A stretch of DNA of 64,000 nucleotides from Roseisalinus antarcticus (GCF_900172355.1 NZ_FWFZ01000009.1:62001-126000); one strand, 5' to 3'. Positions 9,396-19,759 are shown, numbered from the stretch's first letter. Notes: a model not told the origin generated them from the sequence alone. Numbers and translations: made by a program.

Positions 9396-11206
9396 AGCTT
9401 GCAGCAAGGATAGACGGCGCAGAGGTCGTGGTTGAGGTGACGTCGGACCGGCCGCTCGCGGCGCCGGTTTTCTGTTTCTCGATGATGGCGCCGGTGCGCG
9501 TGGTCTCGGGCGGCAGGCGCATCGCCCAATGCGGCGGCTACACCGAGGTGCGGCTGGCAGACCTTGCCCCCGGCGTCCCGGTGACCCTGCGGCTGGCGCA
9601 CGAGGCCGGGATCCAGCCGGCGAACCGCGCCTGGCTGCCGCTGGGCGCCTATCTTCGGGCGGGGGGCGAGACCATCCCACTGCCCCCATTGCCTGCCGGC
9701 TGCCGTCCGCGCCCGCTGGCCGCGGGACCGGCGCCAGACCTGCGCCTGGTGCCGCCCGTCGCAGACTGGCAGCCGTCCGGCGGACAGGTGTCCGTTTCCG
9801 GTTTTCTGCCCGAGAGGGGCGATTTTTCGGCCGTGGAGGCGCTCGCCGCGCGCACCGGGCTCGGACCCTTCCTGTCGGACGACGGCCTCCCCCTCTCCTG
9901 CGTCCGCGACGTTGGCCTACCGGACGAAGGCTATCGCCTCGAGATCCGGCCAGACGGCGTGACCCTGACGGCCGGCGACAGGGCGGGCGAGATCCACGGC
10001 GCGATCACGCTGCTGACCCTGAAGGCGACCCATGAATGCGCGCTGCCCTGTGGCGTGATCGCGGATTCCCCGCGGTTCGCCTGGCGCGGCCAGCACCTGG
10101 ATTGCGCCCGCCATTTCTATGACCCCGCGACCATCCGCCGGCTGATGGACCTGATGGCCCTGCTGAAGCTGAACCGGTTCCACTGGCACTTCGCCGACGA
10201 CGAGGCGTTTCGCCTGGAAATCGACGGCCTAGCCGAGTTGTGGCAGCAGAGCACCGATCGCGGCGAAGGGGCGCTGATCCCCGGCGTCTTCGGCGGCGGC
10301 ATCCGCGCCGGAGGCAGCTACAGCGCGGAGGACGTGGCCGGAATCGTCGCCCATGGACAGGCGCTCGGTATCAGTGTCCTGCCCGAGATCGAGGTCCCGG
10401 CCCACGCGCTCGCCCTGCGCCGGGTCTTTCCCGACCTGGGCGATCCGGCGGATACAGGCACCGAGGTCAGCGTTCAGGGCTATGCCGAGAACGTCGTGAA
10501 CCCGGCCCTGCCCCGCACCTGGGAAGTGATCGAGACGATGGCCGACGGCGTCTGCCGTCATTTCCCGATGCCGATGCTGCACCTGGGCTGTGACGAGCTG
10601 CCCGAGGGCGCCTGGGACGGCTCTCCGGCGGTGGCGGCGCTGAAACGGCGCGAGGGGCTCGCGTCCCGCGACGACGTGCAGGGATGGACCATGGCGCGGC
10701 TGGCCGCACGGCTTGACGCGCGGGGCATCCGTCCGGCCGCCTGGGAAGAGGCGGCCCGCGGCGGCAACGGCGGGATCGGCCACGGTGCGCTGCTGTTCTC
10801 GTGGTCCGGACAGGCGCCCGGTATCGCCGCCGCCCGCGCCGGCTATGATGTGGTCATGTGCCCGGCCCAGAACGTCTATTTCGACATGGCCCATAGCGAC
10901 GACCCGCAGGACTGGGGCGCCGCATGGGCCGCTTTCGTCAGCCTGGAGGACACGCTCGCCTGGGACCCTGTCCCGGACGGCGCGGACGATATCGCGGAGA
11001 GGGTCGTGGGTGTGCAGGGCTGTTTCTGGTCCGAGTTCACGACCCGGGACGACCAGATGGAGGCAATGATTGCCCCGCGCATCCTGGGCCTTGCCACCAA
11101 GGCCTGGGACCGGGCGGACGCGATGACCGGCGCAGAGCTGCGCGGCCTCGCGAAGGCCTATGTCCCGGTGTTTGCCGCCATGGCCTGGCAGTCTGCCCTA
11201 ACCTAG
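9392..11206 (+). CDS. Glycoside hydrolase family 20 beta-N-acetylhexosaminidase, cytoplasmic
   Basis: A 604-residue enzyme predicted to release terminal GlcNAc or GalNAc from imported oligosaccharides. The barrel begins near residue 228 with FAWRGQHLDCARHF and LNRFHWHFADDEAFRLEI, which is typical GH20. The catalytic Asp-Glu pair is D401-E402 in LHLGCDELP. The usual HxGGDE has a Cys in place of the second Gly. No signal peptide is visible (start MKLAARIDGAEV), so it should act inside the cell after uptake by the ABC transporter. The N-terminal 220 residues form the usual beta-rich GH20b-like part. The start overlaps the gntR stop. It converges with, and overlaps by 9 bp, the AbrB-type gene. 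Confidence 0.92.
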   Translation: MKLAARIDGAEVVVEVTSDRPLAAPVFCFSMMAPVRVVSGGRRIAQCGGYTEVRLADLAPGVPVTLRLAHEAGIQPANRAWLPLGAYLRAGGETIPLPPLPAGCRPRPLAAGPAPDLRLVPPVADWQPSGGQVSVSGFLPERGDFSAVEALAARTGLGPFLSDDGLPLSCVRDVGLPDEGYRLEIRPDGVTLTAGDRAGEIHGAITLLTLKATHECALPCGVIADSPRFAWRGQHLDCARHFYDPATIRRLMDLMALLKLNRFHWHFADDEAFRLEIDGLAELWQQSTDRGEGALIPGVFGGGIRAGGSYSAEDVAGIVAHGQALGISVLPEIEVPAHALALRRVFPDLGDPADTGTEVSVQGYAENVVNPALPRTWEVIETMADGVCRHFPMPMLHLGCDELPEGAWDGSPAVAALKRREGLASRDDVQGWTMARLAARLDARGIRPAAWEEAARGGNGGIGHGALLFSWSGQAPGIAAARAGYDVVMCPAQNVYFDMAHSDDPQDWGAAWAAFVSLEDTLAWDPVPDGADDIAERVVGVQGCFWSEFTTRDDQMEAMIAPRILGLATKAWDRADAMTGAELRGLAKAYVPVFAAMAWQSALT

Positions 11207-12262
11207 GCGCCGGGCGATCACGGCAAGAATGGCCGGGGCCGCGGCGATCACGACGGTGATCCGCAGGATATGGTGCACGGTGATGTAGGCGACGTCGCCG
11301 CCCATCGCCAACCCGACCAGGCTCATCTCGGTCAGGCCGCCGGGCGCATAGGCCAGCAGGACCTGCGCCACGGTCTGGCGAAACAGCCCGTGCAGCGCCA
11401 GCGCGAAGCCCAGGGTCAGCGTCAGGGCCATCAGCGTCGCCCCCGCGCTGAGCACGAGCGCCCGCGCGACGACCGCCGGCGGCGTGCCGAGAAAGCGGCA
11501 GCCCATGATGGTGCCAAGCAGCAGCTGCGCGACGACAACCAGCCAGGCCGGTGGCGCACCGGCGGTCCATCCCAACAGGTGAACGCTGGCACTCAGCAGC
11601 ATCGGCCCAAGCAACGTGGGCGCCGGGAACCGCAACAGGCGCCCGACGACGCTGCCGAAAACGCCGCATCCGAACAGCAATCCGATATCCGTCAGGCGCA
11701 GCGTTGTGCCGCCGCCCAGCACGACCCCCGAGACATCGAGCCCCAGCCCGACCCGGAAAAAGACCGCGATGACGCCGATCGTGATGACGACCCGCGCCGC
11801 ATGGGCCAGCACGATCCGCTTGCCGTCGCCGCCCATCGCCTCGCCGATGACCATCATGTCGTTGATGCCCCCCGGCATCGCGGCGAAGAACGCGGTGGTC
11901 GCGTCCATCCGGCCGACCCTGAGGTAGAAGGGAACCACGATCGCGCCGGCGATGGCGATGTAGACCAGCAGGAAGGCCAGCGACCACAGCCAGGACCCGA
12001 CGTCGGCGAAAACCTCCGGAGTGAAGCTGGAGCCCAGCATCACCCCGATCACCACGATGACGACGGGGCGCACGGCGGCCGGGCCCTTCAGCGGCGCCCC
12101 GAAGAGGACAGCGACCAGCGTGCACAGCATCGCCCCCAGCATCCACGGCAGCGGCATCGCGAGCGCCCAGAACGCGGCCCCACCCACCGCCCCGATGACG
12201 ATCGCAAGCACGTAGCGCGGCCAGTCATGTGGCAAATCAGGCAGATGGCGCAGGAAACCCAT
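11198..12262 (-). CDS. AbrB-family (AbrB duplication) integral membrane protein
   Basis: A 354-residue polytopic inner-membrane protein with two homologous halves, each carrying a PWMLG- or LGPMLL-type turn (MPLPWMLGAMLCTLVA near residue 35; PTLLGPMLLSASVHLLGW near 215) and a later MPGGINDM / APGGLTEMSL pair. That repeated PGGxxxM pattern is diagnostic for the AbrB-like transporter family, often mis-labelled as ammonia monooxygenase. Function is not established. The start MGFLRHL has an AGGGG ribosome site six bases upstream; longer upstream frames do not. It diverges from valS with a 100-bp gap. Confidence 0.88.
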   Translation of the reverse strand: MGFLRHLPDLPHDWPRYVLAIVIGAVGGAAFWALAMPLPWMLGAMLCTLVAVLFGAPLKGPAAVRPVVIVVIGVMLGSSFTPEVFADVGSWLWSLAFLLVYIAIAGAIVVPFYLRVGRMDATTAFFAAMPGGINDMMVIGEAMGGDGKRIVLAHAARVVITIGVIAVFFRVGLGLDVSGVVLGGGTTLRLTDIGLLFGCGVFGSVVGRLLRFPAPTLLGPMLLSASVHLLGWTAGAPPAWLVVVAQLLLGTIMGCRFLGTPPAVVARALVLSAGATLMALTLTLGFALALHGLFRQTVAQVLLAYAPGGLTEMSLVGLAMGGDVAYITVHHILRITVVIAAAPAILAVIARRLG

Positions 12263-12362
12263 GCGGTCCCCTACGACCCGGCCCGCCGGATGACAATGGC
12301 GCCCCTTTCCCTTCCCGCGCATCCCCGCTATCTGACGCTCCGACCGATCAGGAGGGCATCCC

Positions 12363-15281
12363 ATGCCGATGGAAAAGACCTTCGACGCGACCGAGGCCGA
12401 ACCCCGCCTCTATGCCGCCTGGGAGCAGCAGGGCTGTTTCCGCGCAGGCGCCGGTGCGCGTCGCGACGAGAGCTTCACCATCATGATTCCGCCGCCCAAC
12501 GTGACGGGGGCGCTTCACGTGGGACATGCCTTCAACAACACGTTGCAGGACATCATGATCCGCTGGCACCGGATGCGCGGGTTCGACACGCTCTGGCAGC
12601 CCGGACAGGACCACGCCGGGATCGCCACCCAGCTTCAGGTCGAAAAGAAGCTGATGGCCGAGAGCAACCTGCGCCGCACCGACCTCAGCCGCGAGGATTT
12701 CGTGGCCAAGGTCTGGGAATGGAAGGCCGAATCCGGCGGCACGATCATCAACCAGCTCAAGCGGCTGGGGTCGTCCTGCGACTGGTCCCGCAACGCCTTC
12801 ACCATGGCCGGCGCCCCGGGCGATCCGCGCACGGGACACGAGAACTCTCCCGATTTCCACGACGCCGTCATCAAGGTCTTCGTCGACATGTACGACAAGG
12901 GCCTGATCTATCGCGGAAAACGCCTGGTGAACTGGGACCCGCATTTCGAAACCGCGATTTCCGACCTCGAGGTCGAGAGCCGCGAGATCGACGGCCACAT
13001 GTGGCATTTCAAATACCCGCTCGCAGGCGGCGAGACCTACACCTACGTGGAGAAGGACGCGGACGGGAACGTCCTCTTCAAAGAGGTGCGCGACTACATC
13101 TCCATCGCCACGACCCGGCCGGAAACCATGCTTGGCGACGGCGCCGTGGCGGTGCATCCGTCGGATGAACGTTACGCGCCAATCGTCGGGAAACTTTGTG
13201 AAATTCCCGTGGGGCCCAAGGCGCAGCGCCGGCTGATCCCGATCATCACCGACCCCTATCCCGACCCCACCTTCGGCTCGGGCGCGGTCAAGATCACCGG
13301 GGCGCATGATTTCAACGACTACCAGGTTGCCCAGCGTTCCGGCATCCCGCTCTACCGGCTGATGGATACCCGCGGGCACATGCGCGCGGACGGCGCCCCC
13401 CACGCGATCGATGCGGCCCGCGCACAGGACATCGCCAACGGCGCCGCCTTCACCGAGGCCGAGGTCGACGCCCTCAACCTGGTCCCCGACGACCTGCGCG
13501 GGCGCGACCGGTTCGAGGCGCGGGACAGGGTCATCGCCCAGGTCACCGCCGAGGGTCTGGCGGTCATGGTTCCGGATACGGACAGCCGGCTGGGCAAGCC
13601 GAAAAAACCAAGCGAAGAGGCCCCCGAACAGGTTCCGCTGGTCGAGGCGAAAAAGATCATGGCGCCCTACGGCGACCGGTCCCAGGTCATCATCGAGCCG
13701 ATGCTGACCGACCAGTGGTTCGTCGCCACCGACAAGATCGTCAAGCCCGCGCTGCAGGCCGTCCGCGACGGGCGCACGACGATCATGCCCGAAAGCGGAG
13801 AGAAGGTCTATTTCCACTGGCTCGAGAACATCGAGCCCTGGTGCATTTCGCGCCAGCTCTGGTGGGGTCACCGGATTCCGGTCTGGTACGACGAGGACGG
13901 CAACCATTATTGCGCCCCGACCGAGGCTGATGCCCGCGCCCAGGCCCCGGGCAAGACCCTGACCCAGGATCCCGATGTGCTCGACACCTGGTTCTCCTCC
14001 GGTCTCTGGCCCATCGGCACCCTGGGCTGGCCCGAGCAGACCGACGAGCTCAAACGTTATTTCCCGACCGACGTGCTGATCACCGGCCAGGACATCCTGT
14101 TCTTCTGGGTCGCCCGGATGATGATGATGCAGCTCGCCGTGGTCGACGAGATCCCGTTCCATACCGTCTACCTGCACCAGCTCGTCCGCGACGAGAAGGG
14201 TCAGAAAATGTCCAAGACCAAGGGCAACGTCATCGACCCGCTGGAGATCGTCGACGAATTCGGCGCGGACGCCTTGCGGTTCACCAACGCCTCCATGGCG
14301 GCGCTCGGCGGCGTGCTCAAGCTCAGCGTCGACCGGATCAAGGGCTACCGCAATTTCGGCACCAAGCTGTGGAACGCCTGCCGCTTCGCCGAAATGAACG
14401 GCGTGTTCGAAAACCACAAATCCGGGGCGCCGATTCCACGAAATCCGTCCGAGACGGTCAATAAATGGATAGTCGGGGAAACCGCCCGCGTCCGCGAGGA
14501 GGTCGACGCCGCACTCGAGGCCTACAAGTTCAACGACGCGGCGGCCGCGCTCTACAGCTTCGTCTGGGGCAAGGTCTGCGACTGGTATCTGGAGTTTTCC
14601 AAGCCGCTCCTGCTGGACGGCAACGAGGCCGAACAGGCCGAGACCCGGGCGACCATGGCCTGGGTGCTCGACCAGTGCCTGATCCTGCTGCACCCGATAA
14701 TGCCGTTCATCACCGAAGAACTCTGGCAGACCCTGGGTGACCGCGACAGGATGCTCGCCCTGACACCCTGGCCGGAGTATTCCGCAGATCAGATCGACCC
14801 GGCGGCGGATGCCGAGATGAACTGGGTCGTCGGCCTGATCGAGGATGTCCGCTCCGCCCGCGCCCAGATGAACGTGCCCGTGGGCCTCTACGTCCCGGTC
14901 CTGCAATTGCAGGCCGATGACGCCGCCCGCCGCGCCTGGTCCAGCAACGAGGCACTGATCAAGCGCCTCGCCCGGATCGACAGCCTGACAGAGACCGATG
15001 CCGCGCCGAAGGGAGCGATCTCGATCTCCGCCCCGGGCGCGAGCTTCGCCCTGCCGCTTGCCGACATCATCGACGCGGGCGCGGAAAAGGCGCGGCTGGA
15101 AAAGGCCCTCGCCAAGCTCGGCAAGGAGCTTGGCGGCCTCCGCGGGCGCCTCGGCAATCCGAAGTTCATCGAAAGTGCGCCCGACGAGGTGGTGCAGGAA
15201 GCCCGCGACAACCTGAGCCTGCGCGAAGAAGAAGAGGCCAAGATCAAGGCCGCCCTGTCACGCCTGGCCGAGATCGCCTGA
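12363..15281 (+). CDS. valS: Valyl-tRNA synthetase
   Basis: A 972-residue class I aminoacyl-tRNA synthetase that charges tRNA-Val and edits mischarged threonine. The HIGH motif is HVGH at 52-55 after PPPNVTGAL, and the KMSKS motif is KMSKT at 615-619. The CP1 editing domain contains [10 protein letters not shown] near residue 252. The C-terminal coiled-coil arm, unique to ValRS, runs over about the last 70 residues ([16 protein letters not shown]). An AGGAGG ribosome site at 12350-12355 sits 7 bases before the ATG. The length is normal for a bacterial ValRS. Confidence 0.98.
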   Translation: MPMEKTFDATEAEPRLYAAWEQQGCFRAGAGARRDESFTIMIPPPNVTGALHVGHAFNNTLQDIMIRWHRMRGFDTLWQPGQDHAGIATQLQVEKKLMAESNLRRTDLSREDFVAKVWEWKAESGGTIINQLKRLGSSCDWSRNAFTMAGAPGDPRTGHENSPDFHDAVIKVFVDMYDKGLIYRGKRLVNWDPHFETAISDLEVESREIDGHMWHFKYPLAGGETYTYVEKDADGNVLFKEVRDYISIATTRPETMLGDGAVAVHPSDERYAPIVGKLCEIPVGPKAQRRLIPIITDPYPDPTFGSGAVKITGAHDFNDYQVAQRSGIPLYRLMDTRGHMRADGAPHAIDAARAQDIANGAAFTEAEVDALNLVPDDLRGRDRFEARDRVIAQVTAEGLAVMVPDTDSRLGKPKKPSEEAPEQVPLVEAKKIMAPYGDRSQVIIEPMLTDQWFVATDKIVKPALQAVRDGRTTIMPESGEKVYFHWLENIEPWCISRQLWWGHRIPVWYDEDGNHYCAPTEADARAQAPGKTLTQDPDVLDTWFSSGLWPIGTLGWPEQTDELKRYFPTDVLITGQDILFFWVARMMMMQLAVVDEIPFHTVYLHQLVRDEKGQKMSKTKGNVIDPLEIVDEFGADALRFTNASMAALGGVLKLSVDRIKGYRNFGTKLWNACRFAEMNGVFENHKSGAPIPRNPSETVNKWIVGETARVREEVDAALEAYKFNDAAAALYSFVWGKVCDWYLEFSKPLLLDGNEAEQAETRATMAWVLDQCLILLHPIMPFITEELWQTLGDRDRMLALTPWPEYSADQIDPAADAEMNWVVGLIEDVRSARAQMNVPVGLYVPVLQLQADDAARRAWSSNEALIKRLARIDSLTETDAAPKGAISISAPGASFALPLADIIDAGAEKARLEKALAKLGKELGGLRGRLGNPKFIESAPDEVVQEARDNLSLREEEEAKIKAALSRLAEIA

Positions 15282-15305
15282 GTTTCATCTTGGCAAGTAA
15301 ACTCA
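15279..15305 (+). terminator. Hairpin overlapping the valS stop codon
   Basis: Stem TGAGTTT (15279-15285) pairs with AAACTCA (15299-15305); the loop itself contains CTTGGCAAG. The stem begins with the valS stop codon. There is no clear run of T after it, so it may be an mRNA 3' end structure and not an efficient terminator. Confidence 0.4.
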
Positions 15306-15367
15306 ATTCCACCGGTCCGGATCGAAACTGACTTCCGGTCCGGGGGAACCTGGCCTAATCTCGGGGC

Positions 15368-15697
15368 ATGAGCTTCTTTCTCGCCCGTATCGCCGAACGT
15401 CTGATCGAATGTGCCCGGGACGAGGGCCGGCTCTCGAACCTGAAGGGCGAACACAGACCGCTCGACCTGCCCAGCGGCAACCCCCATGTGGACGTGATGA
15501 CCGAAGTCGGCCACCGGGTCATGGCCGAAAATGGCGCGATCCCGCCGGAAGTCGTCATGCGCAAATCGCTCGCCGAGGCCCGCGACGCCCTGAAATCCGC
15601 GATCGGAGAGGCAGAGCGGCGCACCGCCAGGAGCCGCGTCGCCGACCTTGAACTGCGCTGCAACATGGCCGCCGAAGCGCGGATGCGCCGGCGCTAG
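15368..15697 (+). CDS. DUF1992 (DnaJ-homologue subfamily C member 28-like) protein
   Basis: A 109-residue protein that matches the DUF1992 pattern: an early helix with AERLIECARDEGRLSNLKG, then PLDLPSGNP, then NGAIPPEVVMRKSLAEAR. Bacterial members such as E. coli YdhS/YbdJ-type short proteins have this domain alone, without a J-domain. The role is unknown. The C-terminus is highly basic (EARMRRR). It follows valS by 86 bp on the same strand and converges with the EcsC gene 3 bp away. Confidence 0.8.
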   Translation: MSFFLARIAERLIECARDEGRLSNLKGEHRPLDLPSGNPHVDVMTEVGHRVMAENGAIPPEVVMRKSLAEARDALKSAIGEAERRTARSRVADLELRCNMAAEARMRRR

Positions 15698-15700
15698 CGC

Positions 15701-16513
15701 TCAGCCAGCGCGGTTCACGGGCACCGACCTCTCCGCCAGGACCCTGTGGAACTCGTCCAGAACCTGCGCTTCGCCGAAGCCCCGCGCGAGCCGGCGCAGG
15801 CCGAAATGAACATGGGCCATCTCGACGAAGTAATCCGTGAACGCATAGTTCGTGCCCGCCCCCGCCGCGGCGCCGAGCACCGGCACCGCCTGCGAGGCAA
15901 GCTTCTGCGAGAGCACGGCCGCGAACCGCGGTGCGACCGTCGCGATCAGCTTGTGGACCGCCGGCCCCGACAGCGACAGCCGGGCACCCACGAAGGTCGT
16001 GTCGATCCCGTCGTCCTCGCGCCCCGGCCCGCCCGAGCCGAAGACCCGCAAGCATTCCATCCGGGTCTCGGCCGAGAGCGGATCCTCGCCATTGCGCGCC
16101 GCCACACCCTGCACCGCGCGGAAGATCACCGTGGTGGCGACCGGCAGTTCCGCCAGCGCCGTGGGCAGGCCGCCAAGCCCGCCAAGCGCCCCCGAGAGGG
16201 TGGCAAAGGCCTTGTTGATCCGGTCGCCTTCAAAGCGTCCCGCGGTGCCGGACGCCACCTCGTAGGATCGCTCCAGCGCCGACCGCGCGGCCTCGTCCAG
16301 CCGTCCGCGCACCCTCTTGGGCAAATATTTCAGCGCATCCTCGACCTGTCCACCGGCAAAGGTCACGACCTGCATGAGCAGGCTCCGCGCCTTGCGCTGA
16401 CGCTCCACGAACACCGCGATCTCGGCCTTCGCCGCCTCGTCCAGCGGGACCGGCGGCGGCTCGGGGTTGACGGTTTTCATGGTGCGCTCGGGATCTTCCA
16501 TGAGCTCGAACAT
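15701..16513 (-). CDS. EcsC-family protein
   Basis: About 270 residues. The central part matches the EcsC family: LPKRVRGRLDEAARSALERS, then a glycine-rich FATLSGALGGLGGLPTALAE, then ELPVATTVIFRAVQGVAARN and a final globular part with NYAFTDYFVEMAHVHFGLRR. EcsC family proteins are poorly understood; the name comes from the Bacillus ecs locus, although no transporter genes lie here. The start is uncertain: ATGs at 16513, 16501 and 16480 are all in frame, and only a weak GAGG precedes the first. It lies 20 bp after the GNAT gene stop and is probably co-transcribed with it. Confidence 0.8.
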   Translation of the reverse strand: MFELMEDPERTMKTVNPEPPPVPLDEAAKAEIAVFVERQRKARSLLMQVVTFAGGQVEDALKYLPKRVRGRLDEAARSALERSYEVASGTAGRFEGDRINKAFATLSGALGGLGGLPTALAELPVATTVIFRAVQGVAARNGEDPLSAETRMECLRVFGSGGPGREDDGIDTTFVGARLSLSGPAVHKLIATVAPRFAAVLSQKLASQAVPVLGAAAGAGTNYAFTDYFVEMAHVHFGLRRLARGFGEAQVLDEFHRVLAERSVPVNRAG

Positions 16514-16533
16514 GGGGCCTCGCGCGGCGCGTT

Positions 16534-17022
16534 TCAATCCAGATCGCGCAGGACCGGCCCTTGGACGCCGTCCCACGCGCCGGGCACCACCGCGATCCCC
16601 AGCACCCGCTCCGGGTTCGTGGGCGGCGGCATCTCGACCCCCTCCAGGCGGTCGAACCCGAAGCGCGAATAATAGGGCGCGTCCCCCACCAGCATCAGCC
16701 GCTCTTCCCCCGACGCCGCCGCCTTTTCGACAACCGAGCGGATCAGGAATGCGCCCAGCCCCTCGCCCTGGCGGGTCGGGTGCACCGCCACCGGCCCCAC
16801 AAGCAGCACCCGCGCCGCACCGACCCGAACCGGCCAGACCCGGATCGCGCCGCCCAGGATCGCATCGGGGTCGCGCCAGACCAGGCACAGGGCGGCCACC
16901 GGCTCGACACCGTCGCGCAGGCGATAGGAGGACAGCGCGGAACGGCCCGGCGCGAAGCAGAGGTCGTAGAGCGCCTCGACCTCCCACCAATCCGACGCCT
17001 GTTCCTGTGCGATTCCGTCCAT
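16534..17022 (-). CDS. GNAT-family N-acetyltransferase (YhbS-like)
   Basis: A 162-residue single-domain acetyltransferase. The acetyl-CoA loop is VAVHPTRQGEGLGAFLIR near residues 78-95 (Q-x-E-G-x-G), preceded by the beta strand LLVGP and followed by LMLVGDAPYYSRFGF, a typical YhbS-type motif. The acceptor is unknown. GGAGG lies just before the ATG. It heads a short minus-strand pair with the EcsC gene and diverges from the flavin reductase gene. Confidence 0.88.
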   Translation of the reverse strand: MDGIAQEQASDWWEVEALYDLCFAPGRSALSSYRLRDGVEPVAALCLVWRDPDAILGGAIRVWPVRVGAARVLLVGPVAVHPTRQGEGLGAFLIRSVVEKAAASGEERLMLVGDAPYYSRFGFDRLEGVEMPPPTNPERVLGIAVVPGAWDGVQGPVLRDLD

Positions 17023-17096
17023 GGCCCTCCGCGCCCCTGCACTGGCGGCGCGGGTAACACGGCGCTAGGTGAGGGGCAAATGACCAGAGGTTTCCG

Positions 17097-17699
17097 ATGT
17101 TCTACCGACCAGAAGAGGGCCACGGCCTGCCCCGCAATCCATTCAACGCGATTGTCTCGCCCCGTCCGATCGGCTGGATCTCCACCCGCGGCGCGGATGG
17201 TCGCGACAACCTCGCCCCCTATTCCTTCTTCAACGCCGTGGCCTACGAGCCGCCCCAGGTGATGTTCGCCGCGACCTCGGCCAAGGCCGACCGCGGCAAT
17301 ACCAAGGACAGCACGGCGAATATCCGCGACACCGGCGTCTTTGCCGTCAACGTGGTCAGCTACGCCCTGCGCGACGCGATGAACGCCTCGGCCGCGTCGC
17401 TCCCCCGAGAGGAGGATGAATTCGCCGTGGCCGGCCTCGAGAAGATGCAGTGCGAGACGATCGACTGCCCCTGCGTGGCCGCCGCGCCCGCCGTTCTGGA
17501 ATGCAAGCTGACCCAGATCGTCCAACTGCCCGGAGAGGCCAATTTCGCCACCTTCGGCGAGGTGACGGGCGTGCGCATCCGCGACGAGCTGCTCAAGGAC
17601 GGGTTTCTCGACTATACCGCCTTCGAGCCGCTGACCCGGTTGGGTTATCTCGATTATTCGCGCATCACCGAGATCTTCTCGCTCAAGCGTCCGGCCTAG
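17097..17699 (+). CDS. Flavin reductase-like FMN-binding protein
   Basis: A 200-residue flavoprotein of the flavoredoxin/flavin-reductase-like family. The fold starts with FNAIVSPRPIGWISTRG and NLAPYSFFNAVAYEPPQVMF, the usual FMN-binding signature, and continues with a DCPCVAA stretch near residue 122. Such proteins transfer electrons from NAD(P)H to FMN or to a partner. No partner oxygenase gene lies next to it, so its role is open. An AGAGG ribosome site stands 6 bases before the ATG. Confidence 0.88.
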   Translation: MFYRPEEGHGLPRNPFNAIVSPRPIGWISTRGADGRDNLAPYSFFNAVAYEPPQVMFAATSAKADRGNTKDSTANIRDTGVFAVNVVSYALRDAMNASAASLPREEDEFAVAGLEKMQCETIDCPCVAAAPAVLECKLTQIVQLPGEANFATFGEVTGVRIRDELLKDGFLDYTAFEPLTRLGYLDYSRITEIFSLKRPA

Positions 17700-17853
17700 C
17701 TGCGTCGCGCTGACTGCCCCCGATTTCACCGCCGCAGCGGTGCGCCCGGCCCGTGCCGGCCCTTCGACGCCGCAAGGTCTTGAACGCGGCGCCCGATCTG
17801 TCACGATTTCCCCCGGGGCCTGGGCCCGGCCCGCGCTACGACGGAGGGAACGG

Positions 17854-18720
<867 letters not shown>

Positions 18721-18723
18721 CGC

Positions 18724-18897
18724 CTAGCCCCCGTCCCGATCCTTCAGGAACCGGCGGATGAAAAGCCGGATCTCGCGCGCCGCACTGCTGTCCAACTCCT
18801 TGCAGAGCCTTATGAAAGCGTCGCGCTCGTCCTTGTCGAGCCGCAGGATCAGCTGGCTGTCCTTCTTGCCGCTCTTCTTGTCGTCTTTCTTCGGCAC
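18724..18897 (-). CDS. Small ribbon-helix-helix DNA-binding protein (GTG start)
   Basis: A 57-codon gene. The first 14 residues are lysine-rich (VPKKDDKKSGKKDS), followed by a beta strand QLILRLDKDERDAF, helix IRLCKELDSSAAREI and helix RLFIRRFLKDRDGG. This is the strand-helix-helix order of Arc/CopG/ParD-type repressors. The start is GTG with GAGGG a few bases upstream; there is no upstream ATG in frame. A 32-bp near-symmetric site lies 34 bp upstream of the start and is the obvious candidate for its operator. It is read away from the 40-codon ORF. The family match is by fold pattern only. Confidence 0.7.
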   Translation of the reverse strand: MPKKDDKKSGKKDSQLILRLDKDERDAFIRLCKELDSSAAREIRLFIRRFLKDRDGG

Positions 18898-18930
18898 GCT
18901 GCCCTCGCCTCACCAGGGATCTTTACTTTT

Positions 18931-18962
18931 TGTATACTCATTGTATATACACTGAATATACA
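18931..18962. promoter_or_regulatory. 32-bp palindromic operator-like site between the RHH gene and the 40-codon ORF
   Basis: The 32 bases read almost the same on both strands (28 of 32 positions match). TGTATA occurs at 18931-18936 and 18942-18947, and TATACA at 18946-18951 and 18957-18962, so equal half-sites are 11 bp apart, one helical turn. The centre is the perfect palindrome TGTATATACA at 18942-18951. This spacing suits side-by-side RHH dimers. TATA-like hexamers inside it could be -10 boxes in either direction, so binding would block both divergent genes. Confidence 0.75.
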
Positions 18963-19008
18963 GGACACGGGCGCATTCGCCTCAAGACAAGAACAAAAGG
19001 ATCATTGC

Positions 19009-19131
19009 ATGACACTTCATAACGCTCGGACCTTGTTTACCAGAGAACGCATGGACTGGAACCGTCCTCATCTGAACTGGATGCCGCGAAAGCTCTACCG
19101 CCTCGCGCGCGAGGCGATGGGCCGCCGCTAA
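19009..19131 (+). CDS. 40-residue basic protein of unknown function
   Basis: A short open frame starting MTLHNARTLFTRERMDW and ending LAREAMGRR. AAAAGGA lies 8 bases upstream of the ATG, a good ribosome site. About ten Arg/Lys against three acidic residues make it strongly basic, with two Trp in the middle part and a likely amphipathic C-terminal helix. I do not recognise a family. It begins 47 bp after the palindromic site and ends 63 bp before apt on the same strand, so it could lead the apt transcript or be the regulated target of the RHH protein. Confidence 0.5.
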   Translation: MTLHNARTLFTRERMDWNRPHLNWMPRKLYRLAREAMGRR

Positions 19132-19194
19132 GGTCTTGCATGGCCGCCCGTGACGGGCAATGACTGGCGGGTCAATCCCCGGCGGAGAATGGCC

Positions 19195-19758
19195 ATGCCA
19201 CACGACACCACATCCCGGACCAGCCCGGCCGGCAGCGTCCGCGACTATATCCGGACGATCCCGGACTTTCCCCATGCCGGGATCCAGTTCCGCGACGTGA
19301 CGACGCTTTTCGCGGATCCGCGCGGCTTCCGGATGGCGGTTGACCAGATGGTGCATCCCTATGCCGGCACGCGGATCGACAAGGTCGCGGGGCTCGAGGC
19401 GCGGGGCTTCATCATGGGCGGGGCCATTGCCCACCAGCTCGCCGTCGGCTTCGTGCCGATCCGCAAGGCCGGCAAGCTGCCGGGCGCCGTACTGTCGGAG
19501 CGCTATACGCTCGAATACGGCGAGGCCGAGATGCAGATCCATGACGACGCGATTCAGCCGGGGGAGCGGATCCTGCTGGTCGACGACCTTCTGGCCACGG
19601 GCGGCACCGCAGAGGCCGGCATCCGGCTGATCGAGCGGCTGGGCGGAGAGATTGCCGGCTGCACCTTCATCATCGACCTGCCGGATCTCGGCGGGCGCAA
19701 ACGCCTGGAAAAGCTGGGGATGTCGGTCGATGCCCTGTGCGCCTTCGAGGGCGAGTGA
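19195..19758 (+). CDS. apt: Adenine phosphoribosyltransferase
   Basis: A 187-residue type I phosphoribosyltransferase that makes AMP from adenine and PRPP. The PRPP loop [16 protein letters not shown] is canonical, and [15 protein letters not shown] and the [10 protein letters not shown] stretch are typical for APRT. The ATG at 19195 is chosen because GGCGGAG lies about 7 bases upstream; the in-frame ATG at 19189 is too near that site and one at 19150 has none. It works with MtnP to recycle adenine from methylthioadenosine. A perfect 7-bp hairpin follows its stop. Confidence 0.96.
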   Translation: MPHDTTSRTSPAGSVRDYIRTIPDFPHAGIQFRDVTTLFADPRGFRMAVDQMVHPYAGTRIDKVAGLEARGFIMGGAIAHQLAVGFVPIRKAGKLPGAVLSERYTLEYGEAEMQIHDDAIQPGERILLVDDLLATGGTAEAGIRLIERLGGEIAGCTFIIDLPDLGGRKRLEKLGMSVDALCAFEGE

Positions 19759-19759
19759 C

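Noticed and set aside
12348-14906. Long open frame of about 850 codons on the strand opposite valS
   Set aside because: It lies inside valS in antisense. Its composition is repeated Gly/Asp/Val/His/Leu without domains, which is typical of the mirror frame of a GC-rich gene.
15318-15354. Repeated CCGGTCCGG after valS as a terminator
   Set aside because: The two copies are direct repeats and do not form an inverted stem.
18724-19131. Calling the RHH/40-codon pair a proven toxin-antitoxin system
   Set aside because: The genes are divergent, not in one operon, and the basic peptide matches no toxin I know. It is kept as a hypothesis only.
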